Shown here: piece by piece, positions 1 through 14,173 of the stretch | Layout of the letters: each line of letters opens with the position of its first letter | Position numbering within the stretch: the stretch's first letter is position 1 | From: Punica granatum | Taxonomy: Eukaryota; Streptophyta; Magnoliopsida; Myrtales; Lythraceae | NCBI RefSeq assembly: GCF_007655135.1 | Contig: NC_045128.1 | Span: 23,654,811 to 23,718,810 of the forward strand | Direction of reading: 5' to 3' | Length of the DNA: 64,000 nucleotides | Made by a program: the position numbers and the translations under genes | The notes under the pieces: generated by a model | What the model was told of the DNA's origin: nothing | The model's input: only the letters and a program-made list of their open reading frames with translations | Database searches by the model: none

Positions 1-569
1 CAACTTGCAATAAACTAGCAATAAAAATTATTTGCTCCTGGTAGTTTTGTCCTTATGGCCACCACTTAATTTCATTTTCAACTACTTGTAGCTTGGATGC
101 ACGTCGATAGAGTCAAAAGTTCCTAAGAATTTCTTTGATTTTTCACGAGAAAAGATGGGAAATTTTGTGTTATGGTTGCAATTTTTCTACTTTTAGATAT
201 AAAAATGAAATGAAATGAAATGAATAGAGAAGCCAGACGTTATTTTCAGTGTATTTGCTGTTGTTCTAGAAGCACATCGATCTAAACCACACTGCAGCAA
301 TTAATCGGCATTGCAATTTTTGCCATTGGCTGGTCTATTTCCACAGCCCAAAGTCAAAATTGTCATGCACACGTCCCATAGAGAATTAATATAAAGCAAT
401 ACCAAAACCAATAATTTGTCAAGCTATTGAAATAAATGTGAAACTTACGTTTATATAGTACATGTCTATATTGCATGTACTGAAGGCTGCAAATTCAAAA
501 CCACAAAGAATAATTGGCTAGAGGCTTCCCCTTGCACGGAAGATCAAATCAATCCATGAAAAACCAATT
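1..569. other. Intergenic, nothing recognised
   Basis: AT-rich sequence with only very short open frames and no recognisable coding similarity, tRNA or long repeat. Confidence 0.5.
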
Positions 570-1105
570 ATTGATCATTAATGGGAGAATTATCATGATA
601 GTCCTAAAAAGTATTGCATTTTTTGATTTTGAGTCCTATAAATTTAATTTTACAAAAAATAAAGCTGAATCGTTTCGAAAAGTGACTGTTTTTGTATATT
701 CCATAACCGGTTGTCAGGAGTCGTTGATCTAAACTTAAAGCCGTTAAATTCGTCCAAGCTGGCTACAAATTGTCCACGTGTCGATTTTTTATTGGAAAAA
801 AAATTAAAAATCACATAATATTAAACAAGAAAAGAAAACAAAAATAAAGAAAATAAAGAAAATTTCAACCCTTGTCGGGCTGGGTGGTTGCCGGGGGTGG
901 GGGGCCCCGCCGATGGCCCCCAATCCCCAGGATGAGGTGGCCGGCAGCCAAATCAGCTTGAGTGACAATCAATTCAACTAAGCAACAACCGAATCGAAGA
1001 CAGAGAGACAAAAGAGTGGGAAGATCACAATGCGGATCGAGCCCACAACCCAAATTAATCTGCAGATCGATGGATCGAAATCGATTGACCCCGAAGGAGC
1101 GAAAT

Positions 1106-1143
<38 letters not shown>

Positions 1144-1885
1144 GCTTCCCTCCTCTCTCTGTGTCTGCTCTCTGCTATCCCAATCAGTGTAACGCTGTCA
1201 GAAAGTAACGAGAATGGAGATATCTATATATCTATATATATGAGTGTGTGTGTGTGTGTGAACGAAAATTGATTAATTAGTGCAAACTAACAGGAAAATG
1301 TGATGGGAATTCGTTTGATGGTGGATGGAATAAAGGGAGGGATATGGACTTTCTCTCACTAGGAAGCTACTGAGACCGAATTCCTTAGCTTGTTCTTCAG
1401 ATAGTTGATTTCCTAGTTTTTGATGTTGATTTGCTCCGATAGATGATGATTTTGTCTCCGCGTTCTTCTCTCCATGATGCGCATTTGACTGTTTGTGTGG
1501 CAAATCCCTTATGCAGGAAGCCAGCTCGATTCGAACAAGGGGCCCCGGCGAGGCCCACACCTAGTCCGACAAGGGTTTGGGCTTTCTTTCTTTCTATATT
1601 TATTTTTTGTAATTTTTGTTTTATTCTCTTGTTTAATATTCTGTAGTTTTAATTTTTTCTGATAAAAAATCGACAAGTGAACAATTTGTAGCTAGTTCGG
1701 ACGAATTTAACGGTGTAAAGTCCAAATCAGCGACTCCGTGATAGTCGATTACGGAATAGACTAAAACAATCACTTTTCGAAACGATTTAGGATTGCTCTT
1801 TGCAAAGTTAAACTTATAGAAATCAAAGTCAAAAAATGAAAAACTTTTAAGACTATCTTCATGATTCTCTCGATCATTAATATTC
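570..1885. mobile_element. Foldback element with about 330-bp inverted arms
   Basis: Bases about 590-805 read as the reverse complement of about 1655-1862 at roughly 75-80% identity by eye. Shared blocks include CGTTTCGAAAAGTGA, CGTTAAATTCGTCC and GTCGATTTTTTAT. A GC-rich inner part of the arms also matches: CCCTTGTCGG near 870 pairs with CCGACAAGGG near 1570. The unpaired centre (about 960-1520) contains a CT microsatellite at 1109-1138 and a TG run at 1244-1260. No transposase frame is visible, so this is probably a non-autonomous terminal-inverted-repeat element. The exact ends and any target duplication could not be fixed. Confidence 0.55.
1109..1260. repeat. CT and TG microsatellites
   Basis: A 30-nt CT run at 1109-1138 and a 17-nt TG run at 1244-1260, in the centre of the foldback element. 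Confidence 0.9.
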
Positions 1886-4121
1886 AATCGGAATGAGACG
1901 AGCAAATGCCATGGAGACATATATATACTATCTACATATGACTTTGCATGTTTCAAAGCAGGTTTAATCGACCGTATCGAGAATGCTCCCACCATATTGC
2001 CCGGCCTACAACGTAGCTGAGACCGCATGATCAGTGGCCCATGCAGGGGTTGAGGTTTATAATATGGTTCTTTACAGGATGTCCAATAAGATATAATATA
2101 ATCAGCTATCAATTAATTAGTAAATAAGGTTCCATCAACCATCATCCGATTTCGATTTTTGGATTAGATATCATCGAGTTACTTGTAAATTAAATGAGAA
2201 TCTCACATAATATCATAAAATGATCAGTTATTTTCAAAATTGTAACTCTGCAGGTAAAATCCGCTCCTTAAGAGCTCCATTTGTCATTGACCTATGTACG
2301 TCATCGTGCTAGTAATTTGACTATTCTCAGAGCACCGCCCACAGCCCAAATGTATTTTCCATGGAAAAACCTCAATTTCCCTAGCTAACGTATAAGTAGA
2401 CTAATAATTCTTTTGGAAATGATTAAGTTTGATTATATCACTAATAAGAACATTAAAGTCTTTTTAAATCCTTTGTTGAGAAGACTGCTTTTGAAGGGTT
2501 CTATGGGTCAAAGTTGGAATTATTATTATTATTATTATTATTGGCTGAAACAAGGTGGAATGAATTTAATGCAACTTGCTAAGACTAATTAACATATATC
2601 ATTCTGACAAAAATAAAACGACATATAATTAACTTACATTATTGGGATAATGGTTCATGATCAAAGCAATACATATACACGTAATATTCACCCACAAGAA
2701 AAAGGAAATTTTTTTTTTAAAAAAATGTTGCTGGATGGCCATGATGGTGGACAAAATTGACATCATGGCCTTCTGTTGGGGGAGGCGGAAACAACAGATA
2801 TCAAATTAATTTACAAGCTATTTTCCAAGGTGAATCGATACTTTATCTACAATAACTATGATGACTCTTACTAAATATTCAATAACGTATGTATCTACGT
2901 ACACATGCACTTTTGAACTACTCTTTGTCCTAATTCCTTACTTTGATAAAGGATTCATCATACGATCCTCCTTTTTTCCTTCTTTTTATTATTTATAATT
3001 TTTTTCATGAATCTCTATCCTCTAGAATAACTTTACGAACTGAAATTCGAAGTTTTGGTGACAAGTGATGACGCAATCGGACTCAAAAGCCTTTTGTGAA
3101 GCAAAGATGAGGTCGCTCTGCTTCACGGACAATGCTCGTTCTGTACTTGACTTACGAGCTCGTGTAGGACTCCCTCTTAGTCCTCTCTCTGCAAATGGCT
3201 TGTTCACGCGACTCGCTGTCTACTCAACGAGCAAGCGTGCGTTAGAGCGAGCAATGCGTGGTGTTGCATTTAGTTGCGAGATAGGGTTCAGGTGCTGCCC
3301 TCCAAATAGTTCACGATGTGAGAGTAATCGAATAACATTTTATGATTCTTCGAGAGTGCACAAGGAGAGAAACGAGATGAAATTCATAGTGTTTATTTGT
3401 GTTTTTTTTCTTTTTTTGGTAATGTAATGTTTAGATACTACGACCTGAGTTAGTGCCAAAAAACAATGTAGAAGAACAGAAACTGAATTAGGCAGACGTG
3501 TTCATGCATTGGGCTGTGGAACCTTTTCTTTGGACACTGTTCGTCAGGTTCAAGTGATAAGCAACGCAGTGAAAACAGAAGAATCATGGAAGCCCAAAGA
3601 TGCATCAAAGTGAAGAAAGCATCGGGTCCAGAGGAAGGATGAATCTAACAATTTCGCAGCATTTCGCGTTGCATATTCCACATCTTTTACCATGACAATC
3701 CAGGGACACTGCACACTATGATTCTCTCTCAGGGAAAGTATGTCCAGAGGGCTTGTGATGTCGGGGGTGCGTCTCGAAGTCATAGGACATATCCAGTAGA
3801 TACGAGAGTCGCGTGAGGAGGCTCCTCCGTGCCTTGGATACTTCATAGTCCTGGAGGGTCCCTCGAGAACTCCAAAGTCCCTCCACAAGCTTTGCTACAC
3901 AGGATTTCGTACTGGTTGGCGGACAGCATTTTACCGTCGATAAATTCAACATGAATGCTATCCTCCGATTTTATTATGGGGAGAAGAAAATCTAATGTAA
4001 GCTCCACCATAAATACATATTGGACGCCACCCGCTGTCCGATTCACGTCTTAAACCTCATCTTTCTTCAATTGAATGCTTGAAACAGCTCTACTGACCAG
4101 GCAATGAAAGGAAAAGAATAT
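1886..4121. other. Intergenic / FAN1 3' flank, no recognised gene
   Basis: There is an ATT trinucleotide run near 2519-2541. Overlapping open frames on both strands at 3022-3427, and on the minus strand at 3550-4046, have no similarity I recognise and no intron-exon logic. The 3.5-4.1 kb part may include the 3' untranslated region of the minus-strand FAN1 gene. Confidence 0.45.
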
Positions 4122-7100
4122 TCAGGAGCATTTGGCTGGAGGGCTAACTTTACAGACCTCTACGTTGAACCCCATATCCATCAGAAGCAGCAGCCAAGCC
4201 CGTTGCTGCTCCGATAGTCGATCCGTCGGGCCCTTAACTTCCACAAGCTTTGCCTCGCCTTTGTACTCTCCGTGGAACCGCCACAACAGAAGATCGGGCA
4301 TTCCACTGGACCAGCTCCTATAATCCTGGCAGAGGTTTTGACATAGTGAAGCCAAACACCGGCCTCCCACACACGAAACAGCTGCTCGGAGATCAGATAA
4401 GGAGTGCCTTTCCCAGTTGATGCCCCTGCAAGATGTCCCGAAGTTGGATTCCCATGATGTGATGAGCATTTCTTCGGCCATTCCCTCATGGATCCTTTGG
4501 AGCTGGGTTTCTATGAGGGTCTTCCTTGCAGGGTAGAAGCTGCTAGTCTCCAAGTCCAATGGAGCTGTCTGTGAAAGAGAAAATAATGATCTTATTCAAA
4601 TTGTGAGGGAGAAATAGCTCAAGTCTCAGGCAGTCATGCTTATCGTACCAAAGGAGATGATAAAAGATCATTTGTCTCATGAACAAAATTAACCATAAGA
4701 TGCCATTGCCAGATAATAAGCAACTGTTTCTTTCTAATAATACGCTTCTCTTTTTGGCAGCGAGCAAAGAAATTATAATAAGGGAAACTTTTTTTAGTAC
4801 TATACCTGAAATCTGGTGCAGAAGACATTTGGAACATCGGAAAATATAACGTCCCACATAAGGAGCCCAAAAATAGTCAACCAAATTCCACTTTCCGTGT
4901 GAACCCCATACCATCCCCTGCCTTCACAGGCATAGTGCTGCAGAGCGAGCTGTTCCACCCCACACTGCTCTCCGTCTTCTCCGTAAAACCTGTTTTTCTT
5001 GCCGATTTCACAGTTTAAAGGTCTCCCAACCACTTGAACCTAAATCATCCAGCAGCATATAAATCAGATAAGAGCAAACCTCAGGCCTCAAAATTGACAT
5101 GTGAAGCACAACAATTAAATTAGCAACAAGTGCATCTTATTAGATAGACTTTTTCTTGTTCATTTTCCCAGTTTCGTGGACTGGCCCTAAGAAGAGCTCA
5201 GGAGTCAGGCAGGATCTCTTTGACATAAACTATTCCTATCTTACTTTGATGAGAAGAAACTATTATTCTGTTACCTCCTTGATCTTCCTATTTATAGACT
5301 CTGAAAATGGTGGAACTTTCCACCGCCTCGGTGGTTTTGCCAGGCGAAGGATCCGCTTTTGTAGGGCCATTCTCGAACCAGCACGAATCCATGGATCCAG
5401 CAGCCCATTCTCTGCAACTGAAAGGCTCTCATTAAGATAGCCCAGATGCCCCAAGTCAACGGATAACCGGAGAGTCCAAAATCCTCTTCTTCCATCACAT
5501 GTAAAACAATCTAGCAGTCGCCTTAACAGATTAATCGCATAATTGTACCTGGAAAAGAACAAGATGTCTCAAAACAGCAAGAGCTAGAGTATCAGCTACA
5601 GATTTGAATATAGATGGCGAGAATTTGAAACTAAAAGTTCCTTCACGTGGTGTAATCACATGAACCTGGATAAAAGAACACTTTCACATGTCACGCATCA
5701 ATTGTTCACTGAATTTCATGAAAGTTAAAGAGGATGTTCATGAGATGTCCATAAAAATAATTGAGCTACTGGAGAAATTATTAGGATATCAATCACTAAC
5801 TGATAAGGCTCTTATTTGGCCAGGAAAATTATAAAATGTATCATTTTCATGATTGGAATTTAAAAGCGAGTTCAAGTTATTTCACAGCACTGAAGCTAAT
5901 TCTTACTTCAAAGATATATAAAATTAAGATGAGTAAGGGTAGTTACTCACAGAAATCTGAGATAAGGAAAGCAAACTCCAGGAGCAAAGTGTATTTAATA
6001 ATCAGAAAAAACTATCAAATCAAAAAGCCAGATGAGCCTTAATTGATGAATCTAACCTCCGTACCTACGTTCGCGTTCAAGAAAAGAAACACCCAACAAG
6101 ACCACTTTGGAGTAGATCCATGATGCCGTAAAGCTTAAAAGAAAAGCAGCTGATGATGAAGCTAAGGATCCAATTACTCTTGATGAAGGAAGATCTATTT
6201 GGGAATCAGCTATACTAATGCATCTTAACACCTTCTCGTTGTCGTTTTCCTCAAGGGCTTCGTCTATCAGTTGGGCCACTTCGATGGCCTGAAAAATGCA
6301 TACTGAATCATCAGATCTAGGTGTGGTACCAAATCATCAGATGAAATTGAATGAAAGACAAATGCCCAAAAACATTGAGCAGATTGAAAGGAATTTAAAC
6401 CTCCTCATAAGCAAGCAGCTCAACTCGATCAACGAAAATTTGATCGGTAATAATGCAATTGTATTTTGGGTACTTTATAATTCCTAAATCAACAAGAAGA
6501 AAGGAAGAAAGATCCTGTTCTCCATTCAGGAAGAATATTCTCTGCAATAAGAAAAAAAAGTTTAAGAACCAGAGATCTAATTCTGAACCACAAAACAATC
6601 AAGCAGATCAATCTAAATCCTAAAATGACACCAAGCACCTCAGCACGCCAGAAAAGGGATTCAGCTTTTGAGGATATTCTGATGCATAGGCCCACTTTCT
6701 CCAAAATCATACTTGGTAGCAGCGGGCTGCAAATCATAAAGCAAAAATAAAAATGAGATAAGTTAAAATTAGCCGAATGCCTGGACAAGCAAGAGTAATT
6801 GAAAATAGTAGTACCTTGATCCATCTTCATATGAAGCTATAAGTAATGAAATAACATCCTGTTTCCTCAAACCACGTTTGCAGTTCTGAAACCTCCAAGA
6901 AGGCACACAATAGATACATGGAATACATCAGTGAATGAGAAGACTCAGACCAGTCAATAGGTAGAGGGGGAAAAGTAATTTGAAGCTCAAACTTCTTTGC
7001 TAAATGATATTTCATGTTGCATTAACAAAATCTTCTTGTATAACAACAAAGAATCAAAATTTGGAAGAGTAGGTATCAAGAATTTTGAACTGGATACAAC

Positions 7101-10100
7101 AATCTTGCTTAATGGTCAGTCCCGAATAAGAGTTTCTATTGCACAACCAACAGACTCTGTTGCGAAGCCATGTCTTAGAAATTGGTCTATATTGATCATA
7201 TCCGTCAAAGTTGATGTTTGGCCCGTATCTGTCCACACAGCTGATCTTGCAATGTGTAGTCATCATAAGCCAATCTACTTTAGGAGCACAAACTATGACT
7301 GCTACCAAATTTGGGAAGACCCACCCAAAATGCTCCACATCATCAGTAAAAAAAAGTTGGTGTTGATTATTAAACTCTGTGCATAATCAATATATACTGG
7401 AAGAAAGAATATAAAGCTGGAATTCTAGCATAGACATTAAAAGCTAAACTAGGCAGAAGTCAAGCATTCCAATACTGATTCTGGACAGCAAGGCTTTCTC
7501 TTCGGCCTTCATGTTAAGCAGCTGCTTTGCCATGAGAAATTTTCTTTAATCATTTCGAGTACTTTGACAAATAGTATCATAAGTGACGGGGTTCTGGCTT
7601 GATAAGCAATGAAAAAGCACAGGATCAAAATAAGGTGTAAAAGATCGTTTGATATTCTCTAATAACTTTGCCATACTAGGAGCAGCTAGATTACTGAACT
7701 ACTACATGAAAGTCATAATATTTTTAGTAAAATGAATTTTAGAGCCCAAACCACCAAGTAGAGGTTGCCTTTCTAATATTTCAAGTGCACACATTTCACC
7801 AAAGATTTGTTCCTCTGGAAAGAACTAGCAATGACACTCAGGCCACAGTACGAGAAAATTGCCAAAGGATTTTTCAGTTTCCAAAAGTTGCTTTACGATT
7901 TAGGTTCACTCATAGACTATACAATATAAGGTGAGAATGACAGAAAATCCATCAAATGCAAACCTTGTTCAATAAGTGGAGAATCTCATAAAGCTCAAAG
8001 ACAGCAAGTGTTCTCAAAACGCCCACTATGTCATCAGTATTAACCCCTGAAGGTTCCAACGCAATGACGTATCCTGATGCTGCTTATGTCAAAGTACAAT
8101 AAGTTCCGATCAATGACCTGAATTAGAAAGCTTCTTGACAACTGTCAACAATAATATATTTAGAATTTGAATAACCAGAGAGATCGTCGACTGCTTGTTG
8201 AACATTGGATATTTCTGGATAGGATATCTTGGACATCCTAAACCATGGCCCTGAAGTGATAAGAATGATATAGGATTAGTCACTCGATAACAAAGATACC
8301 CACCAAACCAAGGCATATATAATAAGCAGAAATTTCATGATGCAGAAAGAAAAACTGTCACAAGAAGCATACTTGACTTCTTGAAAGGCACTTATCAAAG
8401 AAAACCGTCACTAGAAGCACACTTGACTTTTTAAAAAGCAATTATTAAAGGTAGTACCAGGACAGTGTAGTTTATAATGGATTTTCCAATTTGGATCAAC
8501 TTCTATATGGAGCTTCAAAATAAAGGTCCAGGTAGGTTATTCCAGCCTTGGAATCTCAATATTTTCAATACAACTGGTTCAAAATTTCAGTGATACATGT
8601 TTTGATGGCATTGAGAGCACTGAAGTTCTGTGTTGTAAAAGAAAGTCCACGTCTTAGATAATTGTTACATATACTGTCAAGATCTAAAGAATAAAAAATA
8701 TTGGAGATGGAGGAGAGCACCTCTCCTAGAATAAATCCTGATAAAAAGCCGCTGGCTATCATTGGAGAGTGACTTGAATGATTCTGTCAAGGAAAGAGAG
8801 AAGATAATCCATCACCTGCAATCAAGAATATAAAATACTACGCAGCAGCAACAGAGAGTGCTAAGATGGATACCAATGAACAGTTTCTCACTGTCCCTGA
8901 ATAAGTGAGGAGAGCTGGCGAGAACCTCATGTACTATGACACGAAAATTCTGTTGGTATTTTGTCGAACTGGGTGGATTATTCTTGGCGGCATCAGCTTC
9001 TCGCAGTGCATTTCTCCAAAGATATTTGATCTCCTGAGCATCACCACCTTCGATTTCACAATATGCTAGCATCTCAGGACAACTAATTTGAATGGGAACA
9101 ACATCAAGATAATGTTCTGGAATAGAAGTAATGCCTCCCTGCAACAGAATGCATTATATTGAAAAGTGAGGCAATTACCCAATCTAATGCAACATTTCTA
9201 AATCCTGGAACCTGCTAAAAAGTTCCAAGAACTTGGTAGACTGTGAATGAAAATGAAAAGGACATAGAAATGAGTAGGTCCCTACATTATGTCCACGGAA
9301 ACTGCAGAAAGATAGATTATGTACAATGGAAAATGTAGTTAATTCAATCTCAGTACAATTCAATGCATCATTATGAACAATACCTCATCATCACTTGGAG
9401 GTCAACTTTTCTTTCAGCTTTATAAAACCACATGAAAATTCTTTCGAAGAGACAAATCAAATGTTCTGCAGGTTTTATTAAATTATCCTGCAGGGCATAC
9501 TCTTCTCCCTGGTGTGAGAAATATTATGGGTGGTTATCTTCAAAAGTGTATGCTATTGCAGAACTAGAACAAAAAGTGGCATGAGAAAAACAAAAATGGT
9601 TTCACAGCTTGACATTTTAGGCTTTAATTACAAAGATTGCCGGGATTCATTTAGCATCTCTTTTAGTTAGAGATATAAGAGACTGATTACTCTAATTCCT
9701 ATTTACCAATTCATTTTGTGGGAGCTAGTGATCTTAATATCTGGAAGAAACTTAAACGACTCAGGTTCCTAAATAAACAAGACTTGAAGATCAAGTAATT
9801 TAAACTTTAAGACGATATTACTCTTGATCATGCTCTTGCCTTTTCTGCATAGCTTCACTGTAGCAGAAAATCCAATACATACTATTCTACTTCTTTTATG
9901 TGTAGGGGCTATAACAATATTTCTTTACCACAAAAGTTAGTTGCTACTGACACCTGATAGTCATTCTTTTGAATAGTACATAAGAAAAAACAAATAAAAG
10001 CAAAGCTGTATTAGAAGGTCATCCAGGAACAAGAAAGGGAGTCTACTATATCCAATAATAAAAACCCAACCACCTGTGAGCAAGGCCTATATATACTTCA

Positions 10101-12584
10101 ACTTTTCAATCAAATAAGTGCTTAAAAATTAGTTGCAAATTGGTTATAGGGGAAGGGAAAATAAATGGTAGGAAGAGGGAAAGAGGAAAGATGGTGGTCT
10201 TAATCTACTTAATCATCGAGTCAAAAACCACTAAATAAGTAATAAGTTTTGAAATTTTACGAAATAAAATAAGGATGAGAAGAGGTTTTGTGAGGGTTTA
10301 AGGGCACCAATAAGTAAAAAAAATTACTTATTTTACTAAATCAATTTTCACTACTTACTCATTAAGTGGTTTTTGACTCAATGAATAAGTAGTTTAAATC
10401 CTCATCTTTCCTCTTCCCTATTCCTCCCATTCGTTTTCCCGTATAACTAACTTATAACTTACTTGTAAGCACATTTTTGACTAAGTTGTTATCAAACACA
10501 ACCTAATTGTATGTAAAAGAAAACGAGAGGACATTAATGCAGATTGGTTTGAAGACGAGAAAACAAGAGAGGCAAGTCGCTATTATGAAAGTTTAAAACT
10601 TAAGTGCCAAATTTAGGTAATGTAGAAATATAAACTTGCAAATCATGCAATTTCCAGTTAACTAACCTCAAAGTTATAGCAACACTTCTCCAGTAGAGGA
10701 GAAACATACTGGGCCAACTGACGGGGCAAATAGCCGAGGACTTTGGAACATCCAGAATTTGTGGAGAAAACCTGATCCAAAGATCATGAAATCTCTTTCA
10801 GAAGAATTGATTAAGAAATGAAATTTCAATTAGCATAATTAGTATAGCACATTGACCTTCACTGCATTTGGATCCTTGGCATTATCAGGTTCTCTGACAA
10901 GTGTAACTTTTGTCCCAGACTGTAGCTCCCTTTCCTCACTGAATTTACGACCCACAATAAATGTTTCAAGAACTGTCCCAGAAACCACATCCAAATTTAC
11001 ATTTGCACCAGCATAAATTGCATTACTGGATAAAAGAGGGGGTGTGGGACTCTTGATTAAACCCTCAGCAGAGCCACCAGAAACTGCCAATTCCCCCTCA
11101 CTTTTCTCAGCCTCATCAAGATTGTGCGGTCCATGAACCAAATTTCGCACAACACTAACTTCAGGACTGCAACTGCAATCAGTATTTGGAATAGATGGTT
11201 CTGACTCATAAGGGCAAACTTGAACCTTCGGCAGTGGTGTAAAATTCAACTGTAGAAGTGTACGCTGTGCCAATTTCCTTTTGGTTCCTCTAGCTAAGCA
11301 TGTATCTGGAGGTCATTAATAAAGAAGTTAAGCAGTGGAAACAGCAACAATATAAACTAAGAGAAAGACTCAGATTGTAGTTGAACACTCATCAACATGA
11401 TCAAAACAGAGCTTTCCATTTTGATTGCACGTTAAATTGATGTTACTTACTCGAGGAGAAAAGAATCCCCTTCCATTTAGTTTCAGAGCCATAAGCATTT
11501 CATGTTTTTAGGGAATTTAAGATACATCAAAATCCATATAATCAGAAGTAAACAAAATTAACGACTCCTATGTTTCCTGCTTTCTTCAATGCCACCACTT
11601 TTTTTCAAATAAGTTCATACCAGACAGGCAATTAGTTTGTGTTCAAATATGGTTCACAACTGGTGTGTGTCTATTACTTATAAAACTCAGAGAGAAAACA
11701 TCAATGTACATGAAATAACCAAGAATCTAAAGCCACGTGATCCAATTATACATCACCATTCGCAAAGCGACATGCAGAAAACAGGAAACAGGAATGAGGA
11801 TAAGAAATACAGGAAGTAAAAGCGTACCAAGATGAGAGTTGATCATATAATCTTCCCCATGAACTTGATTACCGCAAACAGGACAAGTCACCGATGCTAT
11901 TTTCAATAACTCTCCAGACACAACTTCTCCGTCTATCCCATCCTCCACATCTTTCGCTTTGCTTATTAAATCGGGACAGCTCTACAACAAGAAGTAAACA
12001 CACCAAAAATCTGGGTCACTACCAAAACGTACAAATCTATCTGAACTCTTAGTTTATATAGGAAAAATGAAAATTTACAGCTCAAGCAGGGGTGCCTGCT
12101 CGTGACACCATTAAGAAACGCTTTACGCATAGAAGCATTTCAACTAAATGTCAGCAGAAACACGAAAGACAAGAAACAGGAAAGGCATATTGATGCATAT
12201 TACGAGATGTAACAACCTATCCAACCGATCCACTTCAACAAAAATTTGCCAATGTTAAGAAATCAATAAGCTGCAGCAAAGTTAACAACTGATATATATG
12301 CTGATCCAGCGGAGACTTTCAGCGGTGAATCATAATCATAGGCCGACTAGATGCAACTAGAGTATCATGTTGGGTAATCAAACCCGGCAAACATAACGCC
12401 GTACTCTGCACGATTCGGAAGAAAGCCCGGATTAGGGAAAAATCGACTCGCCATTGAGAGAAGCGAGTACCTTGAGGGGATGAAGAGGAGGCGGAGGAGG
12501 AGAGGAGAGGAGGGATTCGCGATTGGGAAGGAAACGGCGGCGCTTGCCAACCAATCTGATCAAGCTCTCTCGCCCCGTCAGCAT
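4122..12584 (-). CDS. FAN1: FAN1-like structure-specific nuclease (Fanconi-associated nuclease 1 homologue), 15 exons
   Basis: FAN1 is a nuclear structure-specific nuclease of DNA interstrand-crosslink repair. I reconstruct exons (minus strand) at 12584-12471, 11981-11828, 11305-10857, 10771-10667, 9138-8874, 8783-8721, 8250-8176, 8079-7964, 6885-6815, 6726-6639, 6541-6401, 6288-6065, 5548-5275, 5039-4806 and 4568-4122. All junctions are GT-AG and phases agree, giving 939 aa, close to plant FAN1 length. Domains in order: UBZ4 zinc finger with C71, C74, H88 and C92; HIRAN at about 198-275; SAP-like helices at about 425-470; TPR-like repeats at about 570-700; C-terminal VRR-NUC with GMPDLLLW and LVEVKGP, so the PD-(D/E)xK residues are D883, E901 and K903. 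The start is the first ATG in frame with exon 1. The gene appears intact. Intron 4 (1.5 kb) hosts a palindromic element. Only the first few residues and minor splice choices are uncertain. Confidence 0.93.
10097..10500. mobile_element. Palindromic MITE-like element in FAN1 intron 4
   Basis: Two arms are inverted copies. The left arm (about 10097-10255) holds AGAGGAAAGATG and GAGTCAAAAACCACT. The right arm (about 10330-10500) holds CATCTTTCCTCTTCCC and AGTGGTTTTTGACTCA. The right end (TTATCAAACACAACC) resembles hAT-type MITE termini. The left end is less clear, and I could not find a target duplication. Confidence 0.5.
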
Positions 12585-14124
12585 CGCCACCGGAGAGAAG
12601 TGCTGCAGAAGCTCTCTCTCCCCCTCCACAGTGCTATTCCTCTGTAATAGCCATGACAGACAGGCGTGTCTGTTCTCTCTCAAGTCTCAACCCTCGGGAA
12701 CATTTGGCGCGGATTTATTTTAATTTTTCTTTATCATCATTATTTATTTATTTATTTTTGTTTTCTGACACGCATCCTGCTATCTTGAGGGAACCAGTTT
12801 CAAATGCATGTAATCGACTGCAAAATTTAATATAGTAGACTGTGCTTTCACTCCAATCGACTATGCTCGTTCAGCAATTTATTATGTTCATTAGGCTTCC
12901 TGGACCGGTCATCACCTTAGACTGGATAAATTTCCTGCTATATGCTATCTAATCCATTGACCTACAACTAATTCAGTTCGAACAGAGTCAGGCCATTAAT
13001 AGATAAAGTTCTTCGAACTCAAGACTTTACTTAAAAACAAATGTCAAATCACTTGAACTAACTGATATTGGTGCATCAGTTTTCTCATTGTTAAAATATA
13101 TAAACGTCAAGACGCAAAATATGAGATCTCCATTTGATAACTTTCAGCTTCTTGTAAGATGTCCTTATTTGATCAAATCAATTCATTTGATAATTCTCAA
13201 CTCCGCAGAATTTAACCTTTTCAATTTTAGTTAAATGAACTTATACTCTATACTATTCGAGTTATATTTAACGAATGTTAGAAATTGTCCTGAGGTTATT
13301 GTATGCAGTAATATATAATTAAATTTTTTTATAAATTAAAAATTTTCTTGATAATAGGAAAGAATTCTTTAGAATACGTAATATTATTTGGTAAATTACT
13401 CCAAGGTATAAAAAGTTTTAAAAGCGTAACACTTTGGTACAAAAAGAATTGCAACATCATTAGTAAATACTAACATGGCATAATAAAATAAAACAAAAAC
13501 AAAATGATAAATATCAAAATGATGATAATAAATAATAAAAAATATGAAAGAAACGAATCTTTTCAATTTCTCTCTTAGACGTTCAGTTCAATCTCCCTTG
13601 CTTCCTCTCCCAGTTCTCGTCTCTTTCCCCATGTCATGTCTCTCTCTAGATCTTCTGCTTGAGTAGGTTGGGGGGCGCCAATGACCCCACCATCAAACAA
13701 TGGTCGCCGGTGAGGTCTAAGCTTGTCGACGACTTCAGTTGGGGGTGAGGTCGTTGCCAGAGGCACCCCTGCCCTCTCTTCCCTCTTCCACCGTTTTTTC
13801 ATTTTTTTTATTGCATAAATCAGGAGTGAGGGCACCCCCGTCGGCGGCTCCACCCATCGACCGAAGTCATCGATGGGCTCAAACCTTGCCGGCGACCATT
13901 GGTCAATGGTGGGGTTGTCGGCAGTGGCGTCTCCATCCCTAACTTGAGACCCCAACTCCAGAGATCTTATTAGATCTCACGAGTTCGAGGTGGGGGCGCC
14001 CCCACCGGTGACCCCAACCTTCAACCTTCATTGGTGGGCTCTAGCCCCTCCTACAACCTTAGTCGGGGGATGGGGTCGTCGGCAGTGACGTCCATACCCC
14101 TGGTTCTAACCGAATTAATTAAAC

Positions 14125-14173
<49 letters not shown>

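Noticed and set aside
3022..3427. Opposed frames of 61 and 120 codons
   Set aside because: Overlap on opposite strands, the longer begins at a non-ATG codon, and no similarity is recognised.
13392..13450. Stretch with TGGTACAAAAAG resembling the MIOX-region MITE ends
   Set aside because: Only one short arm is visible, without a partner or target duplication.
13575..13955. 126-codon frame in a GC-rich block
   Set aside because: Made of imperfect GC-rich repeats; no conserved motif.
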